From Brevinematales bacterium (GTDB lineage: Bacteria > Spirochaetota > Brevinematia > Brevinematales > GWF1-51-8), in NCBI GenBank assembly GCA_013177895.1, contig JABLXV010000024.1:1-44119 (forward strand): DNA of 44,119 nt. Reading direction: 5' to 3'. Below, piece after piece: positions 17,121 through 26,354 of this stretch. The translations under genes and the position numbers were made by a program. The notes under the pieces are model-generated. The model searched no databases. It worked only from the letters and a program-made list of their open reading frames with translations, and was not told where the DNA came from. Within the stretch, counting starts at the first letter, position 1. Each line of letters opens with the position of its first letter.

Positions 17121-18296
17121 ATGAAACGCATCGCCGCCGTATTATTATTTACCATATCACTCCCGCTCGCCATGAGGGGGGAAACCAATATTACGCCGCC
17201 CCAGCCCACCGCGCTCGAGATATGGCAGCAGACCATGGAGTTCGGCGTAACCGACCAGCGCAAGAGCGCCATTAACGCTATCGAGACGGGCAAGGCTAAG
17301 GATGCGTATTTTATTATCGAGAACGCCCTCCTGAACGACCCCAACGACACTATCCGTAAGGAAGCGGGATATGCCATGCTTCGTCTGGGTATCAGCAATC
17401 AGACCGTATGGATGAACGCGCTTAATAAAGAGACCAAACCCGCCGTCCTCCAGACTATCGTATTCGGGATATCCGAACTGAAAATATCCGCCGCCGGCCC
17501 GAAACTATATGAGCTCCTGACGAATTATCTGCCCAATATGAAAGAAAGCTACCTGACCGCCGGTATCCTCCGCGCGATAGGCGAAATTAAGTACCAGAAA
17601 GCAAATACGCTCATCTACAGTATCCTGACCAATTATACCTACCCTGAAGAAGTACGCGGTTCCGCGGCTATCGCGATCGGGAATATCGGGACAAAGGAAC
17701 AGATCGCCCAACTGGCGGTGCTGGTCAATAATCCCGGCGAGGTAAAAAGCGTCCGCATGTATGCCGCGTATGCGATGGGAAAAAGCGGCGACCCCGCGAT
17801 GATCGATATACTTGTGCCGATTATCGAGGATGAGAAAAACGACATCAATATCCGCGCCTACGCTATCGCTGGACTCGCGTTTATCAATAGCCCGATTATA
17901 ATCGATAAGATGATGAAACTCGCGACGGTAGACACCGTTCGAATCCGCATCGAGGCGATCAAGGCGCTCGGGAAGCTCAAGGCCACCAAGGCGAAGGAAA
18001 TGCTGATCTATAAGGTCAAGTATGATCCCGACGGTACGGTGAAGAAAGAAGCCAAACTCGCGCTGCAGGCGATCGGCGAAGACCTTGTCAAGCTCGGCCT
18101 CGAGAAGGCGCCCCCCGCGCCCGCGCCGACCGTTGCCCCCGGACAGCCCGCCCCGAACACACCCGCCCCCATCATATCGGGCGCTCCCGCGCCGGTAGTC
18201 AGTCAGCCGTCCGCGCCGGTGCAACCCCAACCCGCACCTAAGGATAATCCTTCGCCCGGCAATAAAACCGATTACCCTGTCGAACTCGATTTTTAA
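17121..18296 (+). CDS. Secreted HEAT-repeat protein with Pro-rich tail
   Basis: This 391-residue protein starts MKRIAAVLLFTISLPLAMRG, a signal peptide, with AGGAG six bases upstream. Residues about 30-325 are made of HEAT/PBS-lyase-type helical repeats, for example SAINAIETGKAKDAYFII, IRKEAGYAMLRLG, VRGSAAIAIGNIG, VRMYAAYAMGKSG, INIRAYAIAGLAF, IRIEAIKALGKL and VKKEAKLALQAIG. The C-terminal 60 residues are Pro/Ala-rich and low-complexity, ending YPVELDF. HEAT repeats are protein-binding scaffolds. Export suggests a periplasmic or surface scaffold, partner unknown. The reading frame is open 240 bases upstream, but no better start exists there. Confidence 0.82.
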   Translation: MKRIAAVLLFTISLPLAMRGETNITPPQPTALEIWQQTMEFGVTDQRKSAINAIETGKAKDAYFIIENALLNDPNDTIRKEAGYAMLRLGISNQTVWMNALNKETKPAVLQTIVFGISELKISAAGPKLYELLTNYLPNMKESYLTAGILRAIGEIKYQKANTLIYSILTNYTYPEEVRGSAAIAIGNIGTKEQIAQLAVLVNNPGEVKSVRMYAAYAMGKSGDPAMIDILVPIIEDEKNDINIRAYAIAGLAFINSPIIIDKMMKLATVDTVRIRIEAIKALGKLKATKAKEMLIYKVKYDPDGTVKKEAKLALQAIGEDLVKLGLEKAPPAPAPTVAPGQPAPNTPAPIISGAPAPVVSQPSAPVQPQPAPKDNPSPGNKTDYPVELDF

Positions 18297-18307
18297 CCGC
18301 CGATAAC

Positions 18308-18336
18308 TTGCGACTTTCCTAAATATTCTTTAAAAT
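18308..18336 (+). promoter_or_regulatory. Promoter of pckG
   Basis: TTGCGA and TAAAAT are 17 bases apart, just after the HEAT-gene stop codon. The likely transcription start is about 75 bases before the pckG ATG. Confidence 0.5.
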
Positions 18337-18419
18337 ATTTCGCTTCATTATGTTACTATTCTCAGAAGGCAAAAGCGATAAATCGTTTTAAACTGTATTA
18401 TTAATATATGGAGGAAATA

Positions 18420-20213
18420 ATGGCCGGGAAAACCGACAATAAGAAGCTGATGCAATGGATCGACGAGATCGCAGCCATGTGCAAACCCGACGGTATTTAT
18501 ATTTGCGACGGGTCTCAGGAAGAATACGACCGTTTGGCTCAGAAGATGGTCGATAACGGTACGGCGATTCGCCTGAATGAAAAACTTCGTCCCAATAGTT
18601 TTCTCATCCGTTCCGATGTGGGGGATGTCGCGCGTGTGGAAGACCGCACTTTTATCTGTTCGAAAAATCAGGACGACGCGGGCCCGACTAATAACTGGAA
18701 AGACCCCGAGGAAATGAAAGGGATACTCCGCCCCCTGTACGACGGCAGTATGAAGGGACGCACGATGTACGTCATACCGTTCAGCATGGGGCCGATCGGC
18801 TCTCCTATTTCCCATATAGGTATCGAGATAACCGATTCCGAGTATGTGGTCAATAATATGCGTATTATGACCCGGATGGGCCAGAAGGTGCTCGACGTAA
18901 TGGGTACTGACGGCGAATTCGTTGCCTGCCTTCATTCGGTCGGGAAACCCCTCGCGGAAGGCGAAGCCGATGTCCCGTGGCCGTGCAACGCAAATAATAA
19001 ATTTATCACGCATTATCCCATATCGAAGGAGATTTGGTCATACGGCAGCGGATACGGCGGAAACGCGCTCCTCGGGAAAAAATGTTTCGCCCTGCGCATC
19101 GCATCGGTGATGGCGCGCGAACAAGGCTGGCTCGCCGAGCATATGCTGATATTGGGCATTACCTCTCCCGAGGGGGAAAAGAAATATATCGCCGCCGCGT
19201 TCCCGAGCGCGTGCGGAAAAACCAACCTCGCGATGCTGATCCCGACCATCCCCGGATGGAAGGTCGAATGCATCGGAGACGATATCGCGTGGATGAAGTA
19301 CGGCTCGGACGGACGCCTTTACGCGATCAATCCCGAGGCGGGATTCTTCGGAGTAGCCCCGGGTACGTCCATGCAGTCCAATCCCAACGCGATGCTTTCG
19401 CTGACTAAAAACAGCATCTTTACCAATGTAGCACAGACCCCCGACGGTGACGTTTGGTGGGAGGAGATGACCGACGAGAAGCCCGCGAAGCTGGTCGACT
19501 GGAACGGCCTCGACTGGACTCCCTCATCGGAGAAAAAAGCCGCGCACCCCAACGCGCGTTTCACCGCGCCGGCGTCCCAATGCCCGGTGATCGATCCGGC
19601 ATGGGAAGATCCCAAGGGTGTGCCGATCTCCGCGATCCTGTTCGGCGGCCGCCGTTCGACAGTCGTGCCGCTTATCCATGAAGCGTTCGACTGGAACCAC
19701 GGGGTATTCCTCGGTTCGATCATGGCCAGCGAAACCACCGCCGCCGCCGCGGGACAGGTCGGGAAACTCCGCCGCGACCCGTTCGCGATGCTCCCGTTCT
19801 GCGGATACCATATGGGCGATTATTTCCGTCACTGGATAGAAACCGGTAAAAAAAGCGCCGCCGATAAACTCCCCAAGATATTCTATGTCAACTGGTTCCG
19901 CAAGTCCTCCGAGGGTAAATGGCTCTGGCCGGGATACGGCGAGAACAGCCGTGTACTGAAATGGGTATTCGAACGCGTAAGCGGGACCGGGAAGGCGGAG
20001 AAGACCGTGATCGGTAATATCCCCGCGAAAGACGCGTTGACGCTCGACGGGCTGGATATCTCTCCCGATTTCCTGGGACAGCTCATGAGTGTGAATAACG
20101 ACGAATGGAAGAACGAGATCCCCGGTATCGAGGAACATTATTCTAATTTCGGGGATAAGCTCCCGAAGGAACTCAGAGAACAGTTGGATGCATTAAAAAA
20201 GAGACTTGGTTAA
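18420..20213 (+). CDS. pckG: Phosphoenolpyruvate carboxykinase (GTP)
   Basis: This cytosolic enzyme interconverts oxaloacetate + GTP and phosphoenolpyruvate + GDP + CO2, serving gluconeogenesis or, in anaerobes, CO2 fixation. At 597 residues it is a normal length for the GTP class. The class-specific P-loop [13 protein letters not shown], the metal-binding [10 protein letters not shown], the [10 protein letters not shown] loop, MASETTAAA and [12 protein letters not shown] are all present. The ATG at 18420 is chosen because GGAGG lies five bases upstream; an in-frame ATG four codons earlier overlaps that ribosome site. It is monocistronic: its own promoter precedes it and a strong terminator follows. 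Confidence 0.98.
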   Translation: MAGKTDNKKLMQWIDEIAAMCKPDGIYICDGSQEEYDRLAQKMVDNGTAIRLNEKLRPNSFLIRSDVGDVARVEDRTFICSKNQDDAGPTNNWKDPEEMKGILRPLYDGSMKGRTMYVIPFSMGPIGSPISHIGIEITDSEYVVNNMRIMTRMGQKVLDVMGTDGEFVACLHSVGKPLAEGEADVPWPCNANNKFITHYPISKEIWSYGSGYGGNALLGKKCFALRIASVMAREQGWLAEHMLILGITSPEGEKKYIAAAFPSACGKTNLAMLIPTIPGWKVECIGDDIAWMKYGSDGRLYAINPEAGFFGVAPGTSMQSNPNAMLSLTKNSIFTNVAQTPDGDVWWEEMTDEKPAKLVDWNGLDWTPSSEKKAAHPNARFTAPASQCPVIDPAWEDPKGVPISAILFGGRRSTVVPLIHEAFDWNHGVFLGSIMASETTAAAAGQVGKLRRDPFAMLPFCGYHMGDYFRHWIETGKKSAADKLPKIFYVNWFRKSSEGKWLWPGYGENSRVLKWVFERVSGTGKAEKTVIGNIPAKDALTLDGLDISPDFLGQLMSVNNDEWKNEIPGIEEHYSNFGDKLPKELREQLDALKKRLG

Positions 20214-20220
20214 TAGAACG

Positions 20221-20244
20221 CCCCGCTTTCGAGCGGGGTTTTTT
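20221..20244 (+). terminator. Rho-independent terminator of pckG
   Basis: The stem CCCCGCT/AGCGGGG with a TTCG tetraloop is followed by six T. It begins seven bases after the pckG stop codon. A related but imperfect hairpin with a T run occurs at 20401-20424, at the far end of the dispersed repeat. Confidence 0.92.
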
Positions 20245-20265
20245 ATTCCTATAGACTTTGATATA

Positions 20266-20406
20266 TTTTCTGTCACTGCGAGCGACCGTAGGAAGTGAAG
20301 CAGTCTATATAATATTATATACATTAATAAAACAGACTGCTTTACCCCCTTTGGGGGCATCGCAGTGACAGAAAAGAATAAAAATCCGTCTTCCTCAACA
20401 CGCCCT
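20266..20406. repeat. Dispersed palindromic repeat, copy with perfect 15-bp arms
   Basis: The inner arms TTTTCTGTCACTGCG (20266-20280) and CGCAGTGACAGAAAA (20361-20375) are perfectly inverted. They are followed inward by GAAGCAGTCT and AGACTGCTT. The right flank (20373-20406, ending CTCAACACGCCCT) resembles the outer arm of the 41496-41670 copy. It lies between the convergent pckG and methyltransferase genes. Confidence 0.82.
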
Positions 20407-20422
20407 TTCGCGCGGGGCTTTT

Positions 20423-22417
20423 TTATTCGATTCTGAAACGTTGCAGGCATTCCTCGAACGGCTCGATTTCCATATAACGGAACATCCCGCCGCCGTTCCA
20501 GTTCAGGTCGCGGCTGAGATGGGAATAACGCTTCTTCCCGCCCGAGTGAAAACTTTTATCCCCGCGCAGGACGTTTTTCATCCGCCCGAGGATTCCCAGA
20601 TGCCCGTCGGCGCGGAACTCGCTGAAATATGCCCCCATCTCGATGCCGATCCACTTCCGCCGGAGCTTGTGCGCCGCCGCGAGCGTGGTCCCTGAGCCCG
20701 CGAACGGGTCGAGCACCGTATCGCCGGGGGCGGTCGAGCATTGGATGATGCGCCGCATCAGGTTCTCCGGCTTCTGGTTCTGGAACCCCACGTTCTCGCT
20801 CACCCTTATTTCAGACTGCATAAAGGAATAGATATCGTTCCACAGGTCGCCGAGCGGGAATATTTTCTCGTTGACATTCACAGTTTCGCGCGTGAAATTC
20901 CCATCCTCGTCATACTTTTCGATATAGAACTCGAAATCGGCGATACTGCGGGGATTCCCGTTCAACGGGCGGGAGATCAAATCGAGCCAACCGATCCCGA
21001 GAGCGCTCTCGCGGCGGTTCGGTTTCCAGAGCTTGTGAAACACGGGGTTATCATGGAAGCACCGGAATATCGTATCATGCTGGCGGATAAACACCCCGCC
21101 GAAACTCTTGTATCCGTAAAGCCCGCTCTCCACATCCTTCGTCGAATTGGTATTCCAGACAATATCCTCGATATGCGGAAATATCCGGCGTGCCAGAAGT
21201 TTCCCGTAATGGTTGGTGTTCCTGTCCAGGTGAAGGAAAAGATTCCCATCGTTGGAGAGCATCCCCGCCGCCGCGCGGATTCGTTCAGATATAAACGCGA
21301 GCCACCCGCCGATACCGTAAGCGTCGATAAAATCGAACTCACCGCCGGTATTAAACGGAGGATCGATATATACCGCGCGGATATGCCCGCCGTACTCCCG
21401 TTCGAGAAACCGCATCGCGCGTGCGTTTTCCCCGTGTATGAGAATTCCGTCGGGATGGATGTTATCCCGGTAGAGATAAGCCTCGACCTCGGATTCCAGT
21501 CCGGGGAAATACTTCGTATCGAGCGGGAGAGTCCCCTCGGGCGGGATTTCTCCGCCGGAGCAGTACCCGAACAGGGCTTCCCATTCGCGCGCCTGCTCCG
21601 CGAAACCGCCCGAGGACATCAGCTTTCCGAGGAGTGATTTGCCCTCCGCGTCACGGTTAAAACTATCCGCTACTACTACAGTGTGGGAACTCACAATCTC
21701 GGGCGGGGTTTCCCATATCCGCTGGAGCGCAGTCTCCAGACGGGAAACCGCCCCGATTACTTTTTCCGATAACCTGCCCGTCCGTCCGTAACATTCGGTC
21801 AACACCCGTCGCGAATCGTTCAGGATATAAAAATCCGCGCCCTGACAATCGGCCGCTTTCGCGTATGCCTTTTCCCACTCGGCGGGCGAAATATTTATTC
21901 CGAGTTTTTTTAAAATCCCGGCCATTTCTTCTGTTACCGGCGGGTGCGGCGAACGCACCATCCTCGCGGTGACGCTCCCGTCGATGTTCGGGACGAATTC
22001 CCCCGGTACGGCGAAGGTTTTTTCATTGGCGGATTTCCCGCCGATATGCGAGAAATCGAACAGGAAAACTTTCTCACCGGCGTCGATACGGACGCTTTTC
22101 CATAGACAGTCGTTCTTGATATAGGTGTTATTCATTGCACGCCATATAAATACGGGGTCGCCTAAAAAATCGGGGGATTCACCGTAAGGCGGGACGGGCG
22201 ACCCGGAGGGGGTGACCGTTTCGCGGAAGAAGTCGATGAGGCGGGTCAATTCGTCCGCCGACGAATCGTCTAGATCCGGCGGAATACTGTTCATCATTCG
22301 CGCGTAGTATTCATGCTTCACCCGCGAAAGCGCCGCAAACCCTCCGCGACCCTCGAAAACAGGCCCGGAGAGTATGTCGAACAAACGCTCCCATAGCGTA
22401 AACGTCATTTTATCCAT
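20423..22417 (-). CDS. Orphan beta-class DNA methyltransferase (adenine-N6 type likely)
   Basis: This 664-residue protein has, in the C-terminal half, the catalytic motif IV DPPFNTGGEF (about residue 350), then target-recognition sequence, then QKPENLMRRII and the AdoMet-binding motif I DPFAGSGTTLAAA (about residue 590). This motif order defines beta-class methyltransferases, and DPPF is most usual for adenine-N6 or cytosine-N4 enzymes, as in Type III Mod proteins. The N-terminal 300 residues are not recognisable and may be a specificity or partner domain. No restriction endonuclease gene is adjacent, so it may be solitary and epigenetic, or a Mod separated from its Res. Target sequence unknown. 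Confidence 0.87.
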   Translation of the reverse strand: MDKMTFTLWERLFDILSGPVFEGRGGFAALSRVKHEYYARMMNSIPPDLDDSSADELTRLIDFFRETVTPSGSPVPPYGESPDFLGDPVFIWRAMNNTYIKNDCLWKSVRIDAGEKVFLFDFSHIGGKSANEKTFAVPGEFVPNIDGSVTARMVRSPHPPVTEEMAGILKKLGINISPAEWEKAYAKAADCQGADFYILNDSRRVLTECYGRTGRLSEKVIGAVSRLETALQRIWETPPEIVSSHTVVVADSFNRDAEGKSLLGKLMSSGGFAEQAREWEALFGYCSGGEIPPEGTLPLDTKYFPGLESEVEAYLYRDNIHPDGILIHGENARAMRFLEREYGGHIRAVYIDPPFNTGGEFDFIDAYGIGGWLAFISERIRAAAGMLSNDGNLFLHLDRNTNHYGKLLARRIFPHIEDIVWNTNSTKDVESGLYGYKSFGGVFIRQHDTIFRCFHDNPVFHKLWKPNRRESALGIGWLDLISRPLNGNPRSIADFEFYIEKYDEDGNFTRETVNVNEKIFPLGDLWNDIYSFMQSEIRVSENVGFQNQKPENLMRRIIQCSTAPGDTVLDPFAGSGTTLAAAHKLRRKWIGIEMGAYFSEFRADGHLGILGRMKNVLRGDKSFHSGGKKRYSHLSRDLNWNGGGMFRYMEIEPFEECLQRFRIE

Positions 22418-22480
22418 TTTTCACCCCATTTATTGTACCGGTAAATTGGAATATTAGCAATTCGCCCGCGAGCCCGCGAT

Positions 22481-22509
22481 TTGCGGAATCACACGATTCC
22501 GGTTATAAT
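22481..22509 (+). promoter_or_regulatory. hisIG promoter with a dyad between -35 and -10
   Basis: TTGCGG and a perfect TATAAT are 17 bases apart. The spacer region holds the dyad CGGAATC-ACAC-GATTCCG at 22484-22501, so a bound repressor would block RNA polymerase (inference). The hisI ATG is 28 bases after the -10 box. Confidence 0.65.
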
Positions 22510-22536
22510 ATTTCCTATTAAATTTAAGGAAAGCCA

Positions 22537-22917
22537 ATGATACAGCTCGATTATTCCAAATTGAACGGACTGGTCACAGCGGTGACTGTCGACGCCGAAA
22601 CCGGCGAAGTGCTGATGGTAGCGTTTATGAACGAGGAAGCGTTCACGAAGACCGTGGAAACCGGCAAGGTGCATTATTTTTCACGTTCGCGCGGTAAACT
22701 CTGGCTGAAGGGCGAGAGCTCGGGAAATGTCCAGGAAGTAAAGGAAATACTGGTGGACTGCGATGCGGACGCGGTAGTGGTCAAGGTCAAACAGACCGGC
22801 CCGGCATGCCACGAAGGATATAAAAGCTGTTTCTTCCGTAAAATCGAGGATAACGGCGGACTGAAAATCGTCCTGCCCCGTCTGGAAGACCCTGAAAAAA
22901 TGTACGGGAAGAAATAA
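22537..22917 (+). CDS. hisI: Phosphoribosyl-AMP cyclohydrolase
   Basis: This enzyme performs the third step of histidine synthesis, hydrolysing the adenine ring of phosphoribosyl-AMP in the cytosol. The 126 residues are the usual monofunctional HisI length, without a fused HisE domain. Family motifs are visible: [28 protein letters not shown], the metal-binding [11 protein letters not shown] and [13 protein letters not shown] with the conserved Cys and His. AAGGA precedes the ATG. The stop codon overlaps the hisG start by one base (TAATG), so the two are translationally coupled. No other his gene is in the window. Confidence 0.97.
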   Translation: MIQLDYSKLNGLVTAVTVDAETGEVLMVAFMNEEAFTKTVETGKVHYFSRSRGKLWLKGESSGNVQEVKEILVDCDADAVVVKVKQTGPACHEGYKSCFFRKIEDNGGLKIVLPRLEDPEKMYGKK

Positions 22918-23789
22918 TGAACGAAATAAAACTAGGTATACCTAAAGGTAGCCTCGAAAGCGCGACGGTCGAGGTTTTTAAGAAAGCCGGCTACATGATC
23001 AATATCTCGAGCCGCAGTTATTATCCGTCGATAGACGACCCTGAAATCAGCTGCCAGCTCCTTCGCCCGCAGGAAATGGCGCGGTATGTCGAGAAGGGTC
23101 TGCTCGACGCGGCTATCACCGGGCTCGACTGGGTGGTCGAGAACGACGCGGACGTGGTGCAGGTCGCGGAACTGGTATACTCCAAGCAGAGCTTCAACCC
23201 CGTCAGGTGGGTGCTCGCCGTGCCGGAGGATTCCCCGATCACGTCGGTGAAGGACCTCGAGGGGAAGCGGATCGCCACCGAGGCGGTCGGGCTCGCGAAG
23301 CAGTACCTCGCGAAGAACGGTGTCAACGCGGATGTGGAATTCTCATGGGGCGCGACCGAGGTCAAACCCCCGCATCTCGCCGATGCGATCATCGAAATCA
23401 CCGAGACAGGGAGTTCCCTGCGCGCGAACAATCTCCGTATCGTAGACGAACTGATGAAATCGACGACCCAGTTTATCGCGAATAAAGATTCTTATCGTGA
23501 TGGGTGGAAAAAGTCGAAGATCGACAGGCTCGCATTGCTGTTAAAATCGGTGATTACCGCGAGCGGAAAGGTCGGTCTGATACTCAACGTGCCCGCCGAT
23601 CGCCTCGAGGAGGTGATCGCGCTTCTGCCGTCGATGAAGGCTCCCACAGTATCGCACCTGCGGACCGCGGAATGGTTCGCCGTGAATACTATTATCGATG
23701 AAAAGGTCGTGCGGGAGATCATCCCGAAATTAAAGGATGCGGGCGCCGAGGATATTGTGGAATTCCCGCTGAATAAGGTCGTCGATTAA
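22917..23789 (+). CDS. hisG: ATP phosphoribosyltransferase, long form
   Basis: This enzyme catalyses the first committed step of histidine synthesis: ATP + PRPP gives phosphoribosyl-ATP. It has 290 residues. The catalytic lobes contain the N-terminal LGIPKGSLE and the PRPP-binding [17 protein letters not shown] (about 160-176). A C-terminal regulatory ACT-like domain (about 215-290, ending [13 protein letters not shown]) marks the long HisG_L form, which is hexameric and feedback-inhibited by histidine without needing HisZ. It forms an operon with hisI. Its 3' end overlaps the convergent chemoreceptor gene by four bases. Confidence 0.97.
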   Translation: MNEIKLGIPKGSLESATVEVFKKAGYMINISSRSYYPSIDDPEISCQLLRPQEMARYVEKGLLDAAITGLDWVVENDADVVQVAELVYSKQSFNPVRWVLAVPEDSPITSVKDLEGKRIATEAVGLAKQYLAKNGVNADVEFSWGATEVKPPHLADAIIEITETGSSLRANNLRIVDELMKSTTQFIANKDSYRDGWKKSKIDRLALLLKSVITASGKVGLILNVPADRLEEVIALLPSMKAPTVSHLRTAEWFAVNTIIDEKVVREIIPKLKDAGAEDIVEFPLNKVVD

Positions 23790-25750
23790 TCTATGTGGAT
23801 TTTCCCGTCGTCAGTCCGTTCGCGGAGGGCGCCGTTTTTGCTTGTTTTATATTTGCTCATCGTCTCGGCGAGCTCGTTACTGCTGATTTCCAATTCCTGC
23901 GCGAGCTCGGAGAGTTTCTGAGATGATTCCGAGTTCTCGATAGCGGCCTTGCTTAATTCGTTCATGGATTTGATGATCTGTTCGGCGCCGTCAAGCTCCG
24001 AATCCATCACCTTTTTCACCCAGTCGTAGGATTCCTGAATCTGTTTCGTGCGTTCCATCATACCCTCGGACTTCTTCCCCTGCTCTCCCGCGATTGTGTT
24101 CACCTCGTCCGCCATACGGTTTGCCTCGTCAAAACTGGTATAGATATTTCCCAGTTCCGCTCCCGTCTCGTTGGAAAAACGCTGGGTCTTTTCGAATATC
24201 GCGCTCCCCTGCTGTGCAACATCCATAGCATTGGCAACAGAATCCTGTATATGCCGCAGAAGCAAACGTATTTCCTTGCCGGATTTCGACGCGGCGTCGG
24301 AAAGTTTCTTTATTTCATGCGCTACTACCGCAAACCCCTTCCCCGCGCTTCCGACAACAGTCGCTTCGATCGCGGCGTTTATACTCAGAACGCTGGTGTG
24401 TTCGGCAATATCCTGTATAGCGCTGATAATATTATCTATACCCTTTGTCTGATCGGAAATTTTCCGCACATGTACAACTATCGCCTGCAGGCTTTCCCCT
24501 ATCGAAAGAATTTCATTGATCGAAACATTGATGTTATCGCGGCTCTTTTGGACGGATAGGATATTCTTGCCGGTTTTATTTTTCATCTCCCCGACACGGT
24601 CGATCACCTGCTGAATATCGCGCACCAAATCGTGTATAGAACTGATATTGTTATTTACGGTGTCGTACTGTAGGGAAATACTTTCCGCTGTTTTTTCAAT
24701 ATCGACCAGAAAACTTTCCGCGGTGGAATAAGTCTCGTCGACACCGGCGGATTGTTCCTCTGTAGCCGATGCCACCCTGTTCGCCGCCTCGGACACTTCG
24801 CCGGCGAACTCCATCAATTTCTCCGCGAGATTCTTCGATTTTACTACCGAATCCTCAAGCGCGTTCATAAATGTATTAAACTCCACCCCTGTCATGTTAA
24901 TCTCATCCCTGAACATCATATTCCTTTCTTCGATACGTACGGTAAAGTCGCCCTTTGCCGCGCTCTGGAAAAGTTTCAGGAAAGCCTTAAGGCTACGGGT
25001 CAGACGACGGGAGAGTATCAACGAGATAACAACTGTAAAACCAACTAATCCGAGGAAATACCACAAAAGCATCAACTGGAAATTCCTCAGATACATAATC
25101 ATATTCTGATTTCCTACATCTACCCCCAGCAGACCCAATACCTTCGTTTTATCTTTATTCCAGATCGGCGAATATCCCGAGAATGAATATACATCGTAAG
25201 CCTCGTCATAGGAGTATTCGTCCTCAACAACATTACTGCCATTAAATGCAAGCTGCATGGTAGGAAATTCCGAGATATCGTACTCTGAGCTAAAATGAGT
25301 AACCTCATCGTCGGGAGCGCCCTCCTCGAGTAATCCCAGGGTATCGGCGTCGACAATAAACCGTGTCGTATTCGTTTCATCAGTCCGGATAAGGGTGTAG
25401 ATATAGAGAATCAGATCAGGCTGGGACTCCCTGATAGTATTGAGAGCCTCGCTGATAATCCTGAAATCCTCCGACGCCTCCACCCCGGCCACATCGTTGG
25501 AAGAAAGTTCAGGGGATACGTTCGATACTAACCGTTCGAACATGGTCACATCGATCATGTGCGAACCCAGGAAAGCGATATTCTTGACCCTCTGCTGAAA
25601 TTCCTGAGTGAAGAACCGGGTAACATTGGTAATAAAGACAAAGAATACGAGTATCCCCATCAATAAAATCGCAAGCATGATTGAGAGAGCGAGTTTGACT
25701 CCGTATCCGACAAATCTGGGTTTCACGGGGTTATCCTGATATTTTAACAT
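23786..25750 (-). CDS. Methyl-accepting chemotaxis-type transducer, non-classical tip
   Basis: This 654-residue membrane receptor has a first membrane segment (about 16-42), an extracytoplasmic domain of roughly 185 residues that may be Cache-like, a second membrane segment (about 228-250), a HAMP domain and a long coiled-coil signalling domain. The tip reads [39 protein letters not shown], matching the conserved MCP hairpin except that the common AARAGE becomes ATVVGS. It would signal to CheA/CheW, which are not in this window. It is the last gene of a three-gene minus-strand operon with a small membrane protein and an anchored alpha/beta hydrolase. The ligand is unknown. Confidence 0.9.
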   Translation of the reverse strand: MLKYQDNPVKPRFVGYGVKLALSIMLAILLMGILVFFVFITNVTRFFTQEFQQRVKNIAFLGSHMIDVTMFERLVSNVSPELSSNDVAGVEASEDFRIISEALNTIRESQPDLILYIYTLIRTDETNTTRFIVDADTLGLLEEGAPDDEVTHFSSEYDISEFPTMQLAFNGSNVVEDEYSYDEAYDVYSFSGYSPIWNKDKTKVLGLLGVDVGNQNMIMYLRNFQLMLLWYFLGLVGFTVVISLILSRRLTRSLKAFLKLFQSAAKGDFTVRIEERNMMFRDEINMTGVEFNTFMNALEDSVVKSKNLAEKLMEFAGEVSEAANRVASATEEQSAGVDETYSTAESFLVDIEKTAESISLQYDTVNNNISSIHDLVRDIQQVIDRVGEMKNKTGKNILSVQKSRDNINVSINEILSIGESLQAIVVHVRKISDQTKGIDNIISAIQDIAEHTSVLSINAAIEATVVGSAGKGFAVVAHEIKKLSDAASKSGKEIRLLLRHIQDSVANAMDVAQQGSAIFEKTQRFSNETGAELGNIYTSFDEANRMADEVNTIAGEQGKKSEGMMERTKQIQESYDWVKKVMDSELDGAEQIIKSMNELSKAAIENSESSQKLSELAQELEISSNELAETMSKYKTSKNGALRERTDDGKIHID

Positions 25751-25788
25751 ATTATAACATTAGTCCGTAAAACTTTCAATAGTTCTTA

Positions 25789-26340
25789 TCAAATCAGTCT
25801 GATATGTACCGCTTCAAGTACCAGCATGATGATTTTCAGGATAACACCGAACAGCAGGCCGGACACAACCGCGGCGATCAGGTCGGTCTTTACCACTTTT
25901 TCTTCATGCTCCTTCATACTGAGGGTAAATATTTCGATCAGGATAATCGTAATCAGAACTACTACGATTACCGCGATAATCATATAGACCCGTCCGAATT
26001 CCTCCAGCCATTTGTATAGCGCGTCCGATATAAAAAAGACGAACGCGGACAGGATGCCCCGCTGGAGGGATTTTACATAGGTCTTGTTATCGACTTTTCG
26101 CATAAATAGCGGAATAAGCGTGATAAAAATAACAAATAACGCGGTACCGATCGATATTCCGGCGATAAACTGGATTTGCAATCCCCTTTCGGTAAGAGAG
26201 ATTTTTTCTTCCAGATATTTCAGCTGCTCGTCGAAAAGATGAAACTGCGTCTGAAGAATATACAGAACCGTTCCAACGACGGCCAGGATAAGCACAATCA
26301 CTGTCAGCCGCACGAAAAATCGTTTCAGTTCCTTCCTCAT
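25789..26340 (-). CDS. Integral membrane protein, unknown function
   Basis: This 183-residue protein has about five hydrophobic helices (roughly 10-30, 58-80, 92-110, 117-140, 153-178). The first two are separated by a charged, probably helical loop (HLFDEQLKYLEEKISLTERG). No family recognised. It sits 14 bases after the alpha/beta hydrolase and 38 bases before the chemoreceptor, all on the minus strand, so it is probably co-transcribed and may assist either partner (inference). Confidence 0.75.
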   Translation of the reverse strand: MRKELKRFFVRLTVIVLILAVVGTVLYILQTQFHLFDEQLKYLEEKISLTERGLQIQFIAGISIGTALFVIFITLIPLFMRKVDNKTYVKSLQRGILSAFVFFISDALYKWLEEFGRVYMIIAVIVVVLITIILIEIFTLSMKEHEEKVVKTDLIAAVVSGLLFGVILKIIMLVLEAVHIRLI

Positions 26341-26354
26341 GGGTTCACCCCCGG

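Noticed and set aside
20423-22417. Complete restriction-modification system
   Set aside because: Only the methyltransferase is present; the neighbours are pckG and hisIG.
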